64,000 bases of DNA from JABJMC01 sp964473745 (GTDB lineage: Bacteria > Patescibacteriota > Gracilibacteria > UBA1369 > UBA12473): contig CAYYQE010000003.1 in NCBI GenBank assembly GCA_964473745.1, positions 22,141-86,140 of the forward strand. The letters are read 5' to 3'. Under the pieces are notes generated by a model. It saw only the letters and a program-made list of their open reading frames with translations. It was not told the origin of the DNA and did no database searches. Position numbers and translations under genes: made by a program. Shown here one piece after another: positions 17,861 through 24,672 of the stretch (position 1 is the stretch's first letter; each line of letters starts with the position of its first letter).

Positions 17861-18829
17861 ATGACAGATGAACAAGATACATCTATAGGTGCTTTAGAAA
17901 ATGTGGATTTAGGCCATGGGGATCCCCCTGCTCTAGAAACTGAACCAGACTTAGCGGAATCGACACGGGCCACTTTGATGCAAGCTGTTGGCCAAATGCC
18001 AATGGCAGCGGAAATGAGCGAGGCTCCCTTTGAAGATGGATTGAAGCAATTAATGGAAATGTTTTTTAAGGAAAGTGAATATGGGAGGAAATTATTAGAA
18101 AAAACGGGGATTGCTGTTGAAGGGCAAGATGTAATTGAAGTCGTAAAACAAGTTTATGAAAAAATAGGAATAGATTTAGTAAAAGAGGCTTTTTATGAAT
18201 ATTTTGAAAGGAATGGAGTTTTGCCTCCTTTTTATAAGTCAGATGAAGATGTATTCCCGGATTTAAGAACTTTTTATGGAGATGACCCTCGTTTGCATAG
18301 TCAAACAGATCAGACTTTAGGAGAATATATTGATGATTGGCGTAATAAGGATGTGTCTGATGAAGAGAGAAAGTGGTGTAAAGTGAGTGAAGATGTGCGT
18401 GCAGGATTAGATCCTAAGTTACAAGGAGAGATAGTGGAACAATTTGTTGAACGTGTTGCAACTCTTCCTGAGGCGCCAGATGTTCTGACAATGATGCCTT
18501 CTTCTGATCCGAGTAAATCGCCTGATCAATATCAAATGTTTCCTTTTGCTAGTGAAATTGTAGCTAAAACCGGAACGCCTTTTGATTTTGGTTTAATGAG
18601 AGCAATTAAAGAACGAGATAGAGTAGAGGCGTTTCAGGGAAAAGATAAGTATTTTGGTCGTCGGTCGGCTTTGGAGGGGACGATTCAAATTAATAATGAC
18701 GTCCTGGGTAAAGTGATTTTGATAATGGATGATGGTTGGAGTAGTGGGGCGTCTTTGGATACAGTAAAAAAGATGCTTTATGAGCAAGGAGCAAAAAAAG
18801 TATATTCAATGCATTTGGTGCGTTGCTAG
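17861..18829 (+). CDS. protein with C-terminal ComF-like phosphoribosyltransferase domain
   Basis: 322 residues. The last 60 or so show a type I phosphoribosyltransferase fold of the ComF kind: GRRSALEGTIQI, then the PRPP-binding segment KVILIMDDGWSSGASLD and GAKKVYSMHLVR. The first 200 residues are predicted mostly helical and acidic, and I do not recognise them; no zinc-binding cysteines like those at the N terminus of ComF are visible. Family members are implicated in DNA uptake or nucleotide metabolism, but the substrate here is unknown. It is transcribed from its own leaderless promoter. Its TAG stop overlaps the stop of the convergent antiporter gene in the palindrome CTAG. Confidence 0.6.
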   Translation: MTDEQDTSIGALENVDLGHGDPPALETEPDLAESTRATLMQAVGQMPMAAEMSEAPFEDGLKQLMEMFFKESEYGRKLLEKTGIAVEGQDVIEVVKQVYEKIGIDLVKEAFYEYFERNGVLPPFYKSDEDVFPDLRTFYGDDPRLHSQTDQTLGEYIDDWRNKDVSDEERKWCKVSEDVRAGLDPKLQGEIVEQFVERVATLPEAPDVLTMMPSSDPSKSPDQYQMFPFASEIVAKTGTPFDFGLMRAIKERDRVEAFQGKDKYFGRRSALEGTIQINNDVLGKVILIMDDGWSSGASLDTVKKMLYEQGAKKVYSMHLVRC

Positions 18830-19833
18830 CGATCCATTATTTTTGCGTCTTGTTTCACCATCCGACGCAGCATAATTGGGAAAAGCAGCACACTAATAAT
18901 AACGTTTAGGACAATGCTGACGTAGAGAATTTGTGGAATTAAACCAAGTTCTAAGGCAATAAAGGCAATGGCTACTTCGACTGTGCCACGACTGCTCATG
19001 CCCCAGCCAACTAAATACAATTGTTTCCAGTTAAGGTCATCAATTAATGGTTTGCTGAGCATGCTTCCCAGAATTTTCCCAAATAAGGCGATGAAAGTAA
19101 CAACAACAATTACCCACCACTGCTCTGAGATAGAATCAAAGCTAAAATTGGTGCCCATGCTTATAAAAAAGAAAGGGACAAGCAAAATTAAAATCCATTT
19201 TTCAAGAGCTTTCAAAAAATGTTTATCTCGACCAATTAAATGATGAGACATGATTCCGATGGCAAATAAAATTACCGCGATGCCTAGCTGGGGGAGTCCA
19301 GTGGCCGTAACATTTCCCGTGGCAAAATAAATCAGTCCCATAAATAAAAATAATCCAAAAACTTCTTCGACAATTCCTGAACCCATTAAAATTGTACCTA
19401 ATTTAGTTTGGAGTTTTTTCATTTCCAGCAAAACACTGGCTTTGGTTGCTTCGGCGGTGATTGCTAAACAAATTCCAACGGCGAGCGCGGCAATCCACGA
19501 AAATCCAATTAATTTTAATATTACAGTAGCTAAAATGAGTGGAGCAAGTGAGGCCGTGGTGGCGACGGCAAAAGCGTCTTTTCTTTCTTTAAACAATAAA
19601 CACCACGAAATTTCGAGCCCAGCTAGAAACATCAATGTTAAAAATCCAAAATCTCCTAAATGATGAATGGTTTCGATGTGTGTGGATAAGAGAAGTTCTT
19701 TTAAAGGAGTGGCTCCCAAAATTATTCCAGCGGCAAGTAGCCCGAGAACTTTGGGTAAATGGATTTTCTTGGCAAGAGCCATGAAAATAAAGGAGACCAG
19801 GACAGAAATAACGAGGGTGGCAATTAATGACAT
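18826..19833 (-). CDS. CPA2-type cation:proton antiporter (KefB/NhaS-like membrane domain)
   Basis: About 335 residues with around ten hydrophobic segments and the Na_H_Exchanger layout (LPKVLGLLAAGIILG near the start, FLTLMFLAGLEI). I chose the ATG at 19833 (MSLIATLVISVL); a longer TTG frame to 19893 adds a second, less typical hydrophobic stretch. The paired-Asp transport site of many CPA2 proteins appears as Glu-Glu in GSGIVEEVFGL, and TAEATKASVLLE precedes it. No cytoplasmic TrkA-type domain follows. Likely role: sodium or potassium/proton exchange for pH and ion balance. The stop codon overlaps that of the convergent gene. Confidence 0.8.
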   Translation of the reverse strand: MSLIATLVISVLVSFIFMALAKKIHLPKVLGLLAAGIILGATPLKELLLSTHIETIHHLGDFGFLTLMFLAGLEISWCLLFKERKDAFAVATTASLAPLILATVILKLIGFSWIAALAVGICLAITAEATKASVLLEMKKLQTKLGTILMGSGIVEEVFGLFLFMGLIYFATGNVTATGLPQLGIAVILFAIGIMSHHLIGRDKHFLKALEKWILILLVPFFFISMGTNFSFDSISEQWWVIVVVTFIALFGKILGSMLSKPLIDDLNWKQLYLVGWGMSSRGTVEVAIAFIALELGLIPQILYVSIVLNVIISVLLFPIMLRRMVKQDAKIMDR

Positions 19834-19887
19834 GGTTTTTTGGGAGGAAATTTGCGCTAATAATATAGCATAGATTATAAGGAGTTG

Positions 19888-19915
19888 TTGCAAGTAATTA
19901 AGGTTGAGCTATAAT
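19888..19915 (+). promoter_or_regulatory. promoter reading into the GC-rich island
   Basis: TTGCAA (19888-19893), 16-bp spacer, TATAAT (19910-19915). It lies in AT-rich host-like DNA right at the left edge of the GC-rich island and points into it. It would give a leader of about 93 nt before the ATG at 20015. Confidence 0.55.
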
Positions 19916-20014
19916 AGCGATCCGTTAAGTTGCTTCGTCCCAATTACGTGGGCGTGTCACAGATACGGACCCTGCTCTTTTATAGTCCGCCCCCCAGAAA
20001 GCGAGTATTGCCCC

Positions 20015-20608
20015 ATGGTTTGTCGTATGATTTGGTTCCTGGCCGCCATCCTGGCGGCGTCTTTGCAGTTGCTGTTCTGTCCGAGCTGCAACCCGGCGCC
20101 GGCCATCGAGCCGCCGGAGGAGTCGCCCCTGGGTCGCCACATGGGCCCGATCGGAGTGGACCCGACTCCCAAGCGTGAGCGTGAGCTCCCGCCTCTGGCC
20201 CCGACTCTGCCGCCGATGTTGGAGACCGAAAGCGAGGCGTTGGTTCCCGGTAACTCCCACCTCTCGGTGAGGGTCCCGTGCCATCAGGTTCGGACGCAGA
20301 GCCTCATCGAGTGGTACACCGAGATCAGCCCTACCTTCTTCGAAACCCCCGACCCCATCATCTGGGGACAACTGGATCTGTACGAGGAGCAGCTCCAGAG
20401 TATCGGGATGGAAGAGATCCATGATGTTCTTCTGGACAATGACATTCCTCTCAAGGGAGTGGAGTTCGAAGACCAGTGGGTCAGGTACAAGCAGGGAGGA
20501 GAGACGTGTTACGTGATCAAGTTCTGTCAGGCGTACTGGAGAGTCTACCAGTCCGACTATCAGATCTGCGCTGATCGTCTCGCAACCCCTCATTGGATCG
20601 ACCCCTGA
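20015..20608 (+). CDS. GC-rich orphan gene for a secreted or lipoprotein-like protein
   Basis: From ATG 20015 the product is 197 residues: a hydrophobic N-terminal signal (MIWFLAAILAASLQLLF) followed by Cys-Pro-Ser-Cys that could serve as a lipobox-like site, a Pro-rich linker (about 30-75), and a C-terminal domain of about 110 residues rich in Trp, Tyr and Glu with scattered cysteines. I do not recognise the family. Codons strongly favour G or C in third position (CTG, GAG, ATC, CCG, GTC), unlike every neighbour. One 60-base line here (20041-20100) has 41 G/C, against 19 in a line of the adjacent antiporter (19621-19680). The long minus-strand open frame is its antisense shadow. Likely acquired horizontally, or an assembly chimera. 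The frame is open upstream to 19904, but that extension does not look protein-like. Confidence 0.6.
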   Translation: MVCRMIWFLAAILAASLQLLFCPSCNPAPAIEPPEESPLGRHMGPIGVDPTPKRERELPPLAPTLPPMLETESEALVPGNSHLSVRVPCHQVRTQSLIEWYTEISPTFFETPDPIIWGQLDLYEEQLQSIGMEEIHDVLLDNDIPLKGVEFEDQWVRYKQGGETCYVIKFCQAYWRVYQSDYQICADRLATPHWIDP

Positions 20609-20640
20609 TCAACAACCGGGGTGTGGAAAAAAAGAGCAGG

Positions 20641-20863
20641 CAAAATTCCCGGTCGTCATGTTGGTGGCCGGGGATTTGTCTTGCATGGGAGAAAACCTGC
20701 GGTTTTCCCCCATGAACCCCCTTTCCCTTCAATGGTTGTTCGTGAATTTTGTCCCGCGAAACTCCGCCGCAATCCACCCCGGGACCCACAAGACCCGTGG
20801 GTGTTTGCGGCTCGTTGTGTAGCTTGACGGTTTTCTGTTCCAGAAAACCTTAACAAAATTCAC
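20641..20863 (+). ncRNA. candidate structured RNA or structured DNA element after the GC-rich gene
   Basis: Four hairpins and one enclosing helix can be read by eye in 223 bases. (1) 20641-20678: about 13 bp with one bulge. (2) 20684-20714: 14-bp stem with one mismatch and loop TGC. (3) An 11-bp perfect inverted repeat GTGAATTTTGT (20742-20752) / ACAAAATTCAC (20853-20863) that encloses two hairpins. (4) 20766-20811: about 16 bp in three blocks, outermost GCCGCAA/TTGCGGC. (5) 20829-20849: a perfect 9-bp stem with loop TTC. Elements 3-5 together make a three-way junction. It matches no RNA family I recognise. No poly-T tract follows, so it is not simply a terminator. Strand is assumed from the upstream gene. 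Confidence 0.45.
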
Positions 20864-20893
20864 TCACGTTTTAGTAATAATGCGCGTGGGCCC

Positions 20894-21604
20894 TTAAATC
20901 TTTCCCGCAAGATATGCTTTTCTCTTTTTTTCTGGGAATTTTTCAATGGCGTACCGGAGCATCATGCGCGGCATTTCTCGATAGTATTTTTTAAGGAAGC
21001 GTTCCTCGGTGGCGAGGCTGCGATTGCCGATTTCACGTAACATCCAACCAATCGCTTTATGCATTAAATCATGTTCTTCAAACAGGAGTAATTCAGCGAG
21101 TTTTAGGGCATCTTTAAAATCTTTTTCTTTAATAAAAGCAAAAGTAGAAAGCACGGCGATTCGTTTTTTCCAAAGATTGGGGGATTTAGCAAAAGTATAT
21201 AAAATTTCGCGGTCTTCATTTAGGAGATGGTGTCCCAAAATATAAGGAGCTGAGGTGTCTACTAAATCCCAGTTATTTATGCGAGTGGCATTGTGTAAAT
21301 AAAGATTGATGTAGGGTTTGGCGTTTTCACCATTATCTACGGCTTTTTCATATTGAATTCGTAAAATGAAAAGAGCCACCATGCGTTCTTCGTGGATTTT
21401 GGAATGTAGTAGTTTTTCGATGTCTTTTAAGTAAAGACCTTTAAAATTTTGGGCAGTTTTGCGAAGTTCGGGGACTTTGATTCCGATAAAAACATCTCCC
21501 TCGCCGTACTCGCCGGGACCTGTTTTGAAGAAGCGTTGTAAGTTTTTGGCATGACTTGAATTCGCTTTTTCTTGGAGTTCTTTTTTAAGATCACTTAAAT
21601 TCAT
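20894..21604 (-). CDS. DNA alkylation repair protein (AlkD-like HEAT-repeat glycosylase)
   Basis: 236 residues from ATG 21604. The helical HEAT-like repeats and the block INNWDLVDTSAPYILG are typical of the AlkC/AlkD family, whose members excise alkylated bases without base flipping. Other matching parts are YGEGDVFIGIKVPELR near the N terminus and LWKKRIAVLSTFAFI in the middle. A TATAAT lies exactly 6 bases upstream of the ATG (minus strand), suggesting a leaderless mRNA. The gene sits between the GC-rich island and the divergently transcribed sufU. Confidence 0.85.
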   Translation of the reverse strand: MNLSDLKKELQEKANSSHAKNLQRFFKTGPGEYGEGDVFIGIKVPELRKTAQNFKGLYLKDIEKLLHSKIHEERMVALFILRIQYEKAVDNGENAKPYINLYLHNATRINNWDLVDTSAPYILGHHLLNEDREILYTFAKSPNLWKKRIAVLSTFAFIKEKDFKDALKLAELLLFEEHDLMHKAIGWMLREIGNRSLATEERFLKKYYREMPRMMLRYAIEKFPEKKRKAYLAGKI

Positions 21605-21610
21605 GGCTTT

Positions 21611-21616
21611 ATTATA
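21611..21616 (-). promoter_or_regulatory. -10 box TATAAT 6 nt before the alkylation-repair start codon
   Basis: ATTATA on the plus strand. Spacing to the ATG at 21604 is 6 bases, the same as at 17849-17861, so the transcript should begin at the start codon. The -35 is weak. Confidence 0.65.
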
Positions 21617-21635
21617 GTACACTTCACCTCACAAA

Positions 21636-21995
21636 ATGAATATTTATCAAGAACAAATTGTAGATCTAGCCAAAAACCCACTTAATAAGAGGGAGATGAA
21701 GGATGCCACAAAAACGCATTCTGGGGTAAATATAACCTGTGGAGACCATGTGCGTATTTATTTGAAACTGGATGGCGAAAGGATTGTAGAGGCTACCTGG
21801 GAAGGGGAGGGATGTGCGATTAGTACGGCTTCGGCTTCGCTGCTTACCGAGGAATTAAAGGGAAAAACCTTAAAAGAAGCTCAAGAATTTAGCAAAGAAG
21901 ACCTTTTTGAAATGCTGGGAATTAAGGATTTAGGCCCGGGGCGAGTTAAATGTGTGACGCTTTCTTTAGAGACTTTTCAGGGATGTGTTTATTGA
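21636..21995 (+). CDS. sufU: SufU/IscU-type Fe-S scaffold or sulfur-acceptor protein
   Basis: 119 residues with the three cluster-ligand cysteines C35 (NITCGDHV, with D37), C60 (GEGCAISTASASL) and C106 (GRVKCVTLSLETF). The LSLETFQG block is diagnostic for the family. In SUF systems of Gram-positive type, SufU takes sulfur from SufS. The C60-C106 distance of 46 lies between IscU and classical SufU, so the subtype is uncertain. It is physically separated by about 3.8 kb from sufS, behind the GC-rich island. It is divergent from the alkylation-repair gene with 31 bp between start codons. Confidence 0.9.
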   Translation: MNIYQEQIVDLAKNPLNKREMKDATKTHSGVNITCGDHVRIYLKLDGERIVEATWEGEGCAISTASASLLTEELKGKTLKEAQEFSKEDLFEMLGIKDLGPGRVKCVTLSLETFQGCVY

Positions 21996-22066
21996 TGTAA
22001 ATTTGTTTGCATCAGTGTTTTTTTCTGTTAAATTATTATTGTAATTTATATTTAACAAATATTTGC

Positions 22067-22843
22067 ATGATTGAAACTCTTTTAAAAGGCCTTGGATTTT
22101 CTGACAAAGAAGTAAAAGTTTATTTAGCGGCATTGCGGTTGGGAATGCAGCCGGCTAGTGTTTTGGCTAAGCATTTAAAAATGAATCGGGTTACGGTTTA
22201 TGTGATTTGCCGCAAGTTGATTGAAAAGGGGGTCGCGAATGTCGTAACAAGGCGAAGTATTCAGTATTTTACGGTGGAGCAGCCTGAGGCGCTTGTTCGT
22301 TATGCAGATCATCAACAACATGAGTGGGAGCGCAAAAAAAAGGCTATTAAAAAGCACATCCCTGAGTTTTCAGTTTATTTGCAGGATTATAGTTCCGCGC
22401 CAAAAGTGCGTTTTTATGAAGGAGAGGAGGGAATTAAAACTGTTTACGAAGATACTCTTAAATTTAAGGGACCAATTCGCGCTTTTCTCACTGTCGATAC
22501 CATTCCCGAAGAAATTAAGAATTTTTTGATGGGAGAATACATGCCGGCCCTACTTAAAAAGAAAATCCGTTCCGAAATTATTGCTGGTGACTCGGAGCGG
22601 GCGCGTCGTTATCAGGAGCGAGATTCAAAATATTTGCGCAAAACTGTTTTGGTTAAGCCGCGCAATTATCCGTTTGAAACCGAGATTGCTTTGTATGGCA
22701 AAGATCGCGCCGCGTTTATTTCGTTTAAAGAAGGTGATTTAACCGCTGTGATTATCGAAAATCAGGCTATTCATCGTACACTTTCTGGGATTTTTGAGTT
22801 GTTGTTTAAGACAAAGCCCAAAAAAAAGGCTAAGAAGAAGTAG
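22067..22843 (+). CDS. TrmB-family transcriptional regulator
   Basis: 258 residues from ATG 22067 (MIETLLKGLGFSDKE). The N-terminal winged helix (about 1-70: KEVKVYLAALRLGMQPASVL, KMNRVTVYVICRKLIEKG) and the C-terminal sensor-like region (FYEGEEGIKTVYEDTL, FETEIALYGKDRAAFIS) match TrmB proteins, which regulate sugar and energy genes in Archaea and occur in Patescibacteria. The C terminus is a lysine run. A possible promoter, TTGCAT-16-TAAATT, lies at 22007-22034. The longer frame starting at 22007 is not favoured, because its first 20 residues are not TrmB-like. The effector and targets are unknown. A paralog is at 34293. Confidence 0.85.
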   Translation: MIETLLKGLGFSDKEVKVYLAALRLGMQPASVLAKHLKMNRVTVYVICRKLIEKGVANVVTRRSIQYFTVEQPEALVRYADHQQHEWERKKKAIKKHIPEFSVYLQDYSSAPKVRFYEGEEGIKTVYEDTLKFKGPIRAFLTVDTIPEEIKNFLMGEYMPALLKKKIRSEIIAGDSERARRYQERDSKYLRKTVLVKPRNYPFETEIALYGKDRAAFISFKEGDLTAVIIENQAIHRTLSGIFELLFKTKPKKKAKKK

Positions 22844-22848
22844 GATAA

Positions 22849-23229
22849 TTACCGAGAGGCTAAGTCACTTGGATCGCCAACATAACTAATATTAAGATCT
22901 TCCGGTTCACTCATATTATTGAGCGAGTCTGACTCTTCGATTTGCGTGATGGCTTGAATGTCTTGGAGATCAGAGGAAAGTTCGCGATTATCGCTTTGAA
23001 GGATTTCGTGTTCTTCTTGGAGTTGTTGCAAATAATAACCTTTGCCAGCTTTGACGCTACTGATGTAAAGGAAGCTGACGGTGGTGGTAAAAAGTAAAAT
23101 GCTGATGGTAATAATAAGGAGGCGCGTGGTGGATTGAATTTCTTCGGAAAGACGCCGCACTTTTTTGCGACGCTTGCTCTCTTTAAGAGATTTCTTGAGT
23201 CGATTTTGGTAATAAGGATCTTTGGCCAT
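22849..23229 (-). CDS. FtsL/DivIC-like single-pass coiled-coil protein
   Basis: 126 residues: a very basic N-terminal cytoplasmic part (KSLKESKRRKKVRRL), one transmembrane segment (about 37-57), a short coiled coil (LQQLQEEHEILQSDNRELSS) and an acidic C-terminal tail. This is the layout of the divisome proteins FtsL, FtsB and DivIC, which are too short and variable to identify by motif alone. It is the last gene of the rpmH-rnpA-yidC-jag cluster, 9 bp after a gene for an SLH-RlpA protein whose RlpA relatives act at the septum. That context supports a cell-division role. Confidence in the topology is high; in the function, moderate. Confidence 0.55.
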   Translation of the reverse strand: MAKDPYYQNRLKKSLKESKRRKKVRRLSEEIQSTTRLLIITISILLFTTTVSFLYISSVKAGKGYYLQQLQEEHEILQSDNRELSSDLQDIQAITQIEESDSLNNMSEPEDLNISYVGDPSDLASR

Positions 23230-23238
23230 ATAGTTAAA

Positions 23239-24198
23239 TTACTCCTCTGGATAAATAATTTCAACTTTGACGGGAATAACTCCAGATCCTAGCGCCCCGA
23301 TGGCGTCAAAGGCAGTGCTGGTTAGATCAATGATGGCGTGGTCACTGTATGGGCCGCGATCATTAATTTTTACAGTGGTGGTTTCACCGGTGTTTTGTTG
23401 GGTGACACGCACGTAAGTGCCAAAAGGTAGAGTCAAGTGGGCCGCAGTGAATAAGGCTTGTTGAAAAATTTCTCCACAGGCTGTAGTGCGGCCTTCAAAA
23501 AAATCAGCATAAAAGGTCGCATTACCGTAATAAACTTCACCTGAAAAGTATTCGTCGTTTTCATAGCGATATAAAATGTCTGCTAATTGGCCACGAGTTA
23601 CTTCTTGTTCAGGAGCAAGATTGCCTTCTTCGTTTGGATAAACAGCACTTTGTTCGAGCGCATATTGCGCATAACCGCCAAACCAACTATCAGCTGGCAC
23701 ATCAGGAAAAGGATCGATTTCAACTGGATATTTGTCGATAAAAGTTAGGGGCACGGATTTAGAAATTATTTTAAGTGTTTCGGCTAGATTTACGGGGCTG
23801 TCCGGAAGAAAAGTCCCGTCTGGGTAACCACTAATAATTTCATTTTCATAAGCAGTTTGCAAATAGGGCTCATACCAAGCTCCTTCTTCAACATCACTAA
23901 ATTCCAAGATTGAGAGCTCGGTCGTAGCAGATTCATCTTCGACCTCTTCGACCTCCTCTACCTCAAAATACATCATCACAATTTTTAGAGTTTCAACACG
24001 GTTAATAGGGTCGTATGGACGAAAAGTTCCATCATCATATCCTTCAACAATTTCTTGTTCATAAAGGTCAAAAATGCCCGGGTAATATTCATTTGTTTCG
24101 GAAAGATCAGAAAAAATAAGTTCACTTTCTTCTTCCGCAAGGGCTGGAGCGGGAAGCACTAAACAAAATCCAATAATAAAAACTAATAATTTTTTCAT
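23239..24198 (-). CDS. S-layer homology (SLH) protein with C-terminal RlpA-like domain
   Basis: 319 residues: a signal peptide (1-21, ending ALA), three SLH-type repeats (about 27-75, 98-145 and 155-205; EGYDDGTFRPYDPINR, SGYPDGTFLPDSPVN), then an RlpA-like double-psi beta-barrel (about 212-316) with YYGNATFYADFFEGRTTACG and the catalytic-site motif KINDRGPYSDHAIIDL. SLH repeats tether proteins to cell-wall polymers. RlpA proteins cleave glycan strands of peptidoglycan at the septum. Together this suggests a wall-bound cell-wall hydrolase. The start overlaps the jag stop (ATGA), so it is translated as part of the yidC-jag operon. Confidence 0.85.
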   Translation of the reverse strand: MKKLLVFIIGFCLVLPAPALAEEESELIFSDLSETNEYYPGIFDLYEQEIVEGYDDGTFRPYDPINRVETLKIVMMYFEVEEVEEVEDESATTELSILEFSDVEEGAWYEPYLQTAYENEIISGYPDGTFLPDSPVNLAETLKIISKSVPLTFIDKYPVEIDPFPDVPADSWFGGYAQYALEQSAVYPNEEGNLAPEQEVTRGQLADILYRYENDEYFSGEVYYGNATFYADFFEGRTTACGEIFQQALFTAAHLTLPFGTYVRVTQQNTGETTTVKINDRGPYSDHAIIDLTSTAFDAIGALGSGVIPVKVEIIYPEE

Positions 24199-24647
24199 GC
24201 CATGGTGATCACTACCGCACGATGGTCTCCATTACCTTCACTATAAGTGGTAATGTCTTTGAATTCAGGTTGATCTAAATGAAGATGAACAACACGACGG
24301 AAATAAGGGGACATTGGCGGAAGCTTGCGTGAAGCTTGATCTTTTCGGATTTGGTCGATTTTTTGTTCAGCAATATTAATAACGTTTTCTTCTTGGCGTT
24401 TGCGATAATTATCAACGTCTAGACTAATTGAAAAAGCTTGATCGATTTTTTTGGAAAGTAGGATTTTCAAAAGATGTTGAATAGCATAGAGAGTCCCTCC
24501 ATGATAGCCAATTAAATCTTTGGGAGTGGGTGCTTCAATGTTGATGCGGTATTGATTTTCTTCCTGTTCTTCCACATCAATTCGAGTGAACTCAATGTGC
24601 ATTAACTCCAAAAGCGGTTTTAATGTTTCGCTAATGATTTCCTCCAT
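24195..24647 (-). CDS. jag: Jag/KhpB RNA-binding protein (KH and R3H domains)
   Basis: 150 residues. The KH-like domain contains PTPKDLIGYHGGTLYAIQHL, the GxxG loop of Jag proteins. The C-terminal R3H domain contains MSPYFRRVVHLHL and EGNGDHRAVVI. Jag/KhpB binds RNA with KhpA and affects cell elongation in Gram-positive bacteria. The Jag_N domain of longer homologues is absent. It is encoded 25 bp after yidC, the classical neighbour, and overlaps the next gene by ATGA. Confidence 0.9.
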   Translation of the reverse strand: MEEIISETLKPLLELMHIEFTRIDVEEQEENQYRINIEAPTPKDLIGYHGGTLYAIQHLLKILLSKKIDQAFSISLDVDNYRKRQEENVINIAEQKIDQIRKDQASRKLPPMSPYFRRVVHLHLDQPEFKDITTYSEGNGDHRAVVITMA

Positions 24648-24672
24648 TGTAATACAGTTAAATGATAATTAT

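Noticed and set aside
19904..20014. Upstream extension of the GC-rich gene to TTG 19904
   Set aside because: It would start inside the -10 box, and the 37 extra residues would hide the clear signal-like N terminus.
19925..20593. Long open frame on the minus strand (222 codons) opposite the GC-rich gene
   Set aside because: High GC makes antisense frames long. Third-position G/C bias follows the plus frame, and the minus product is a low-complexity Arg-rich sequence without a signal or domain.
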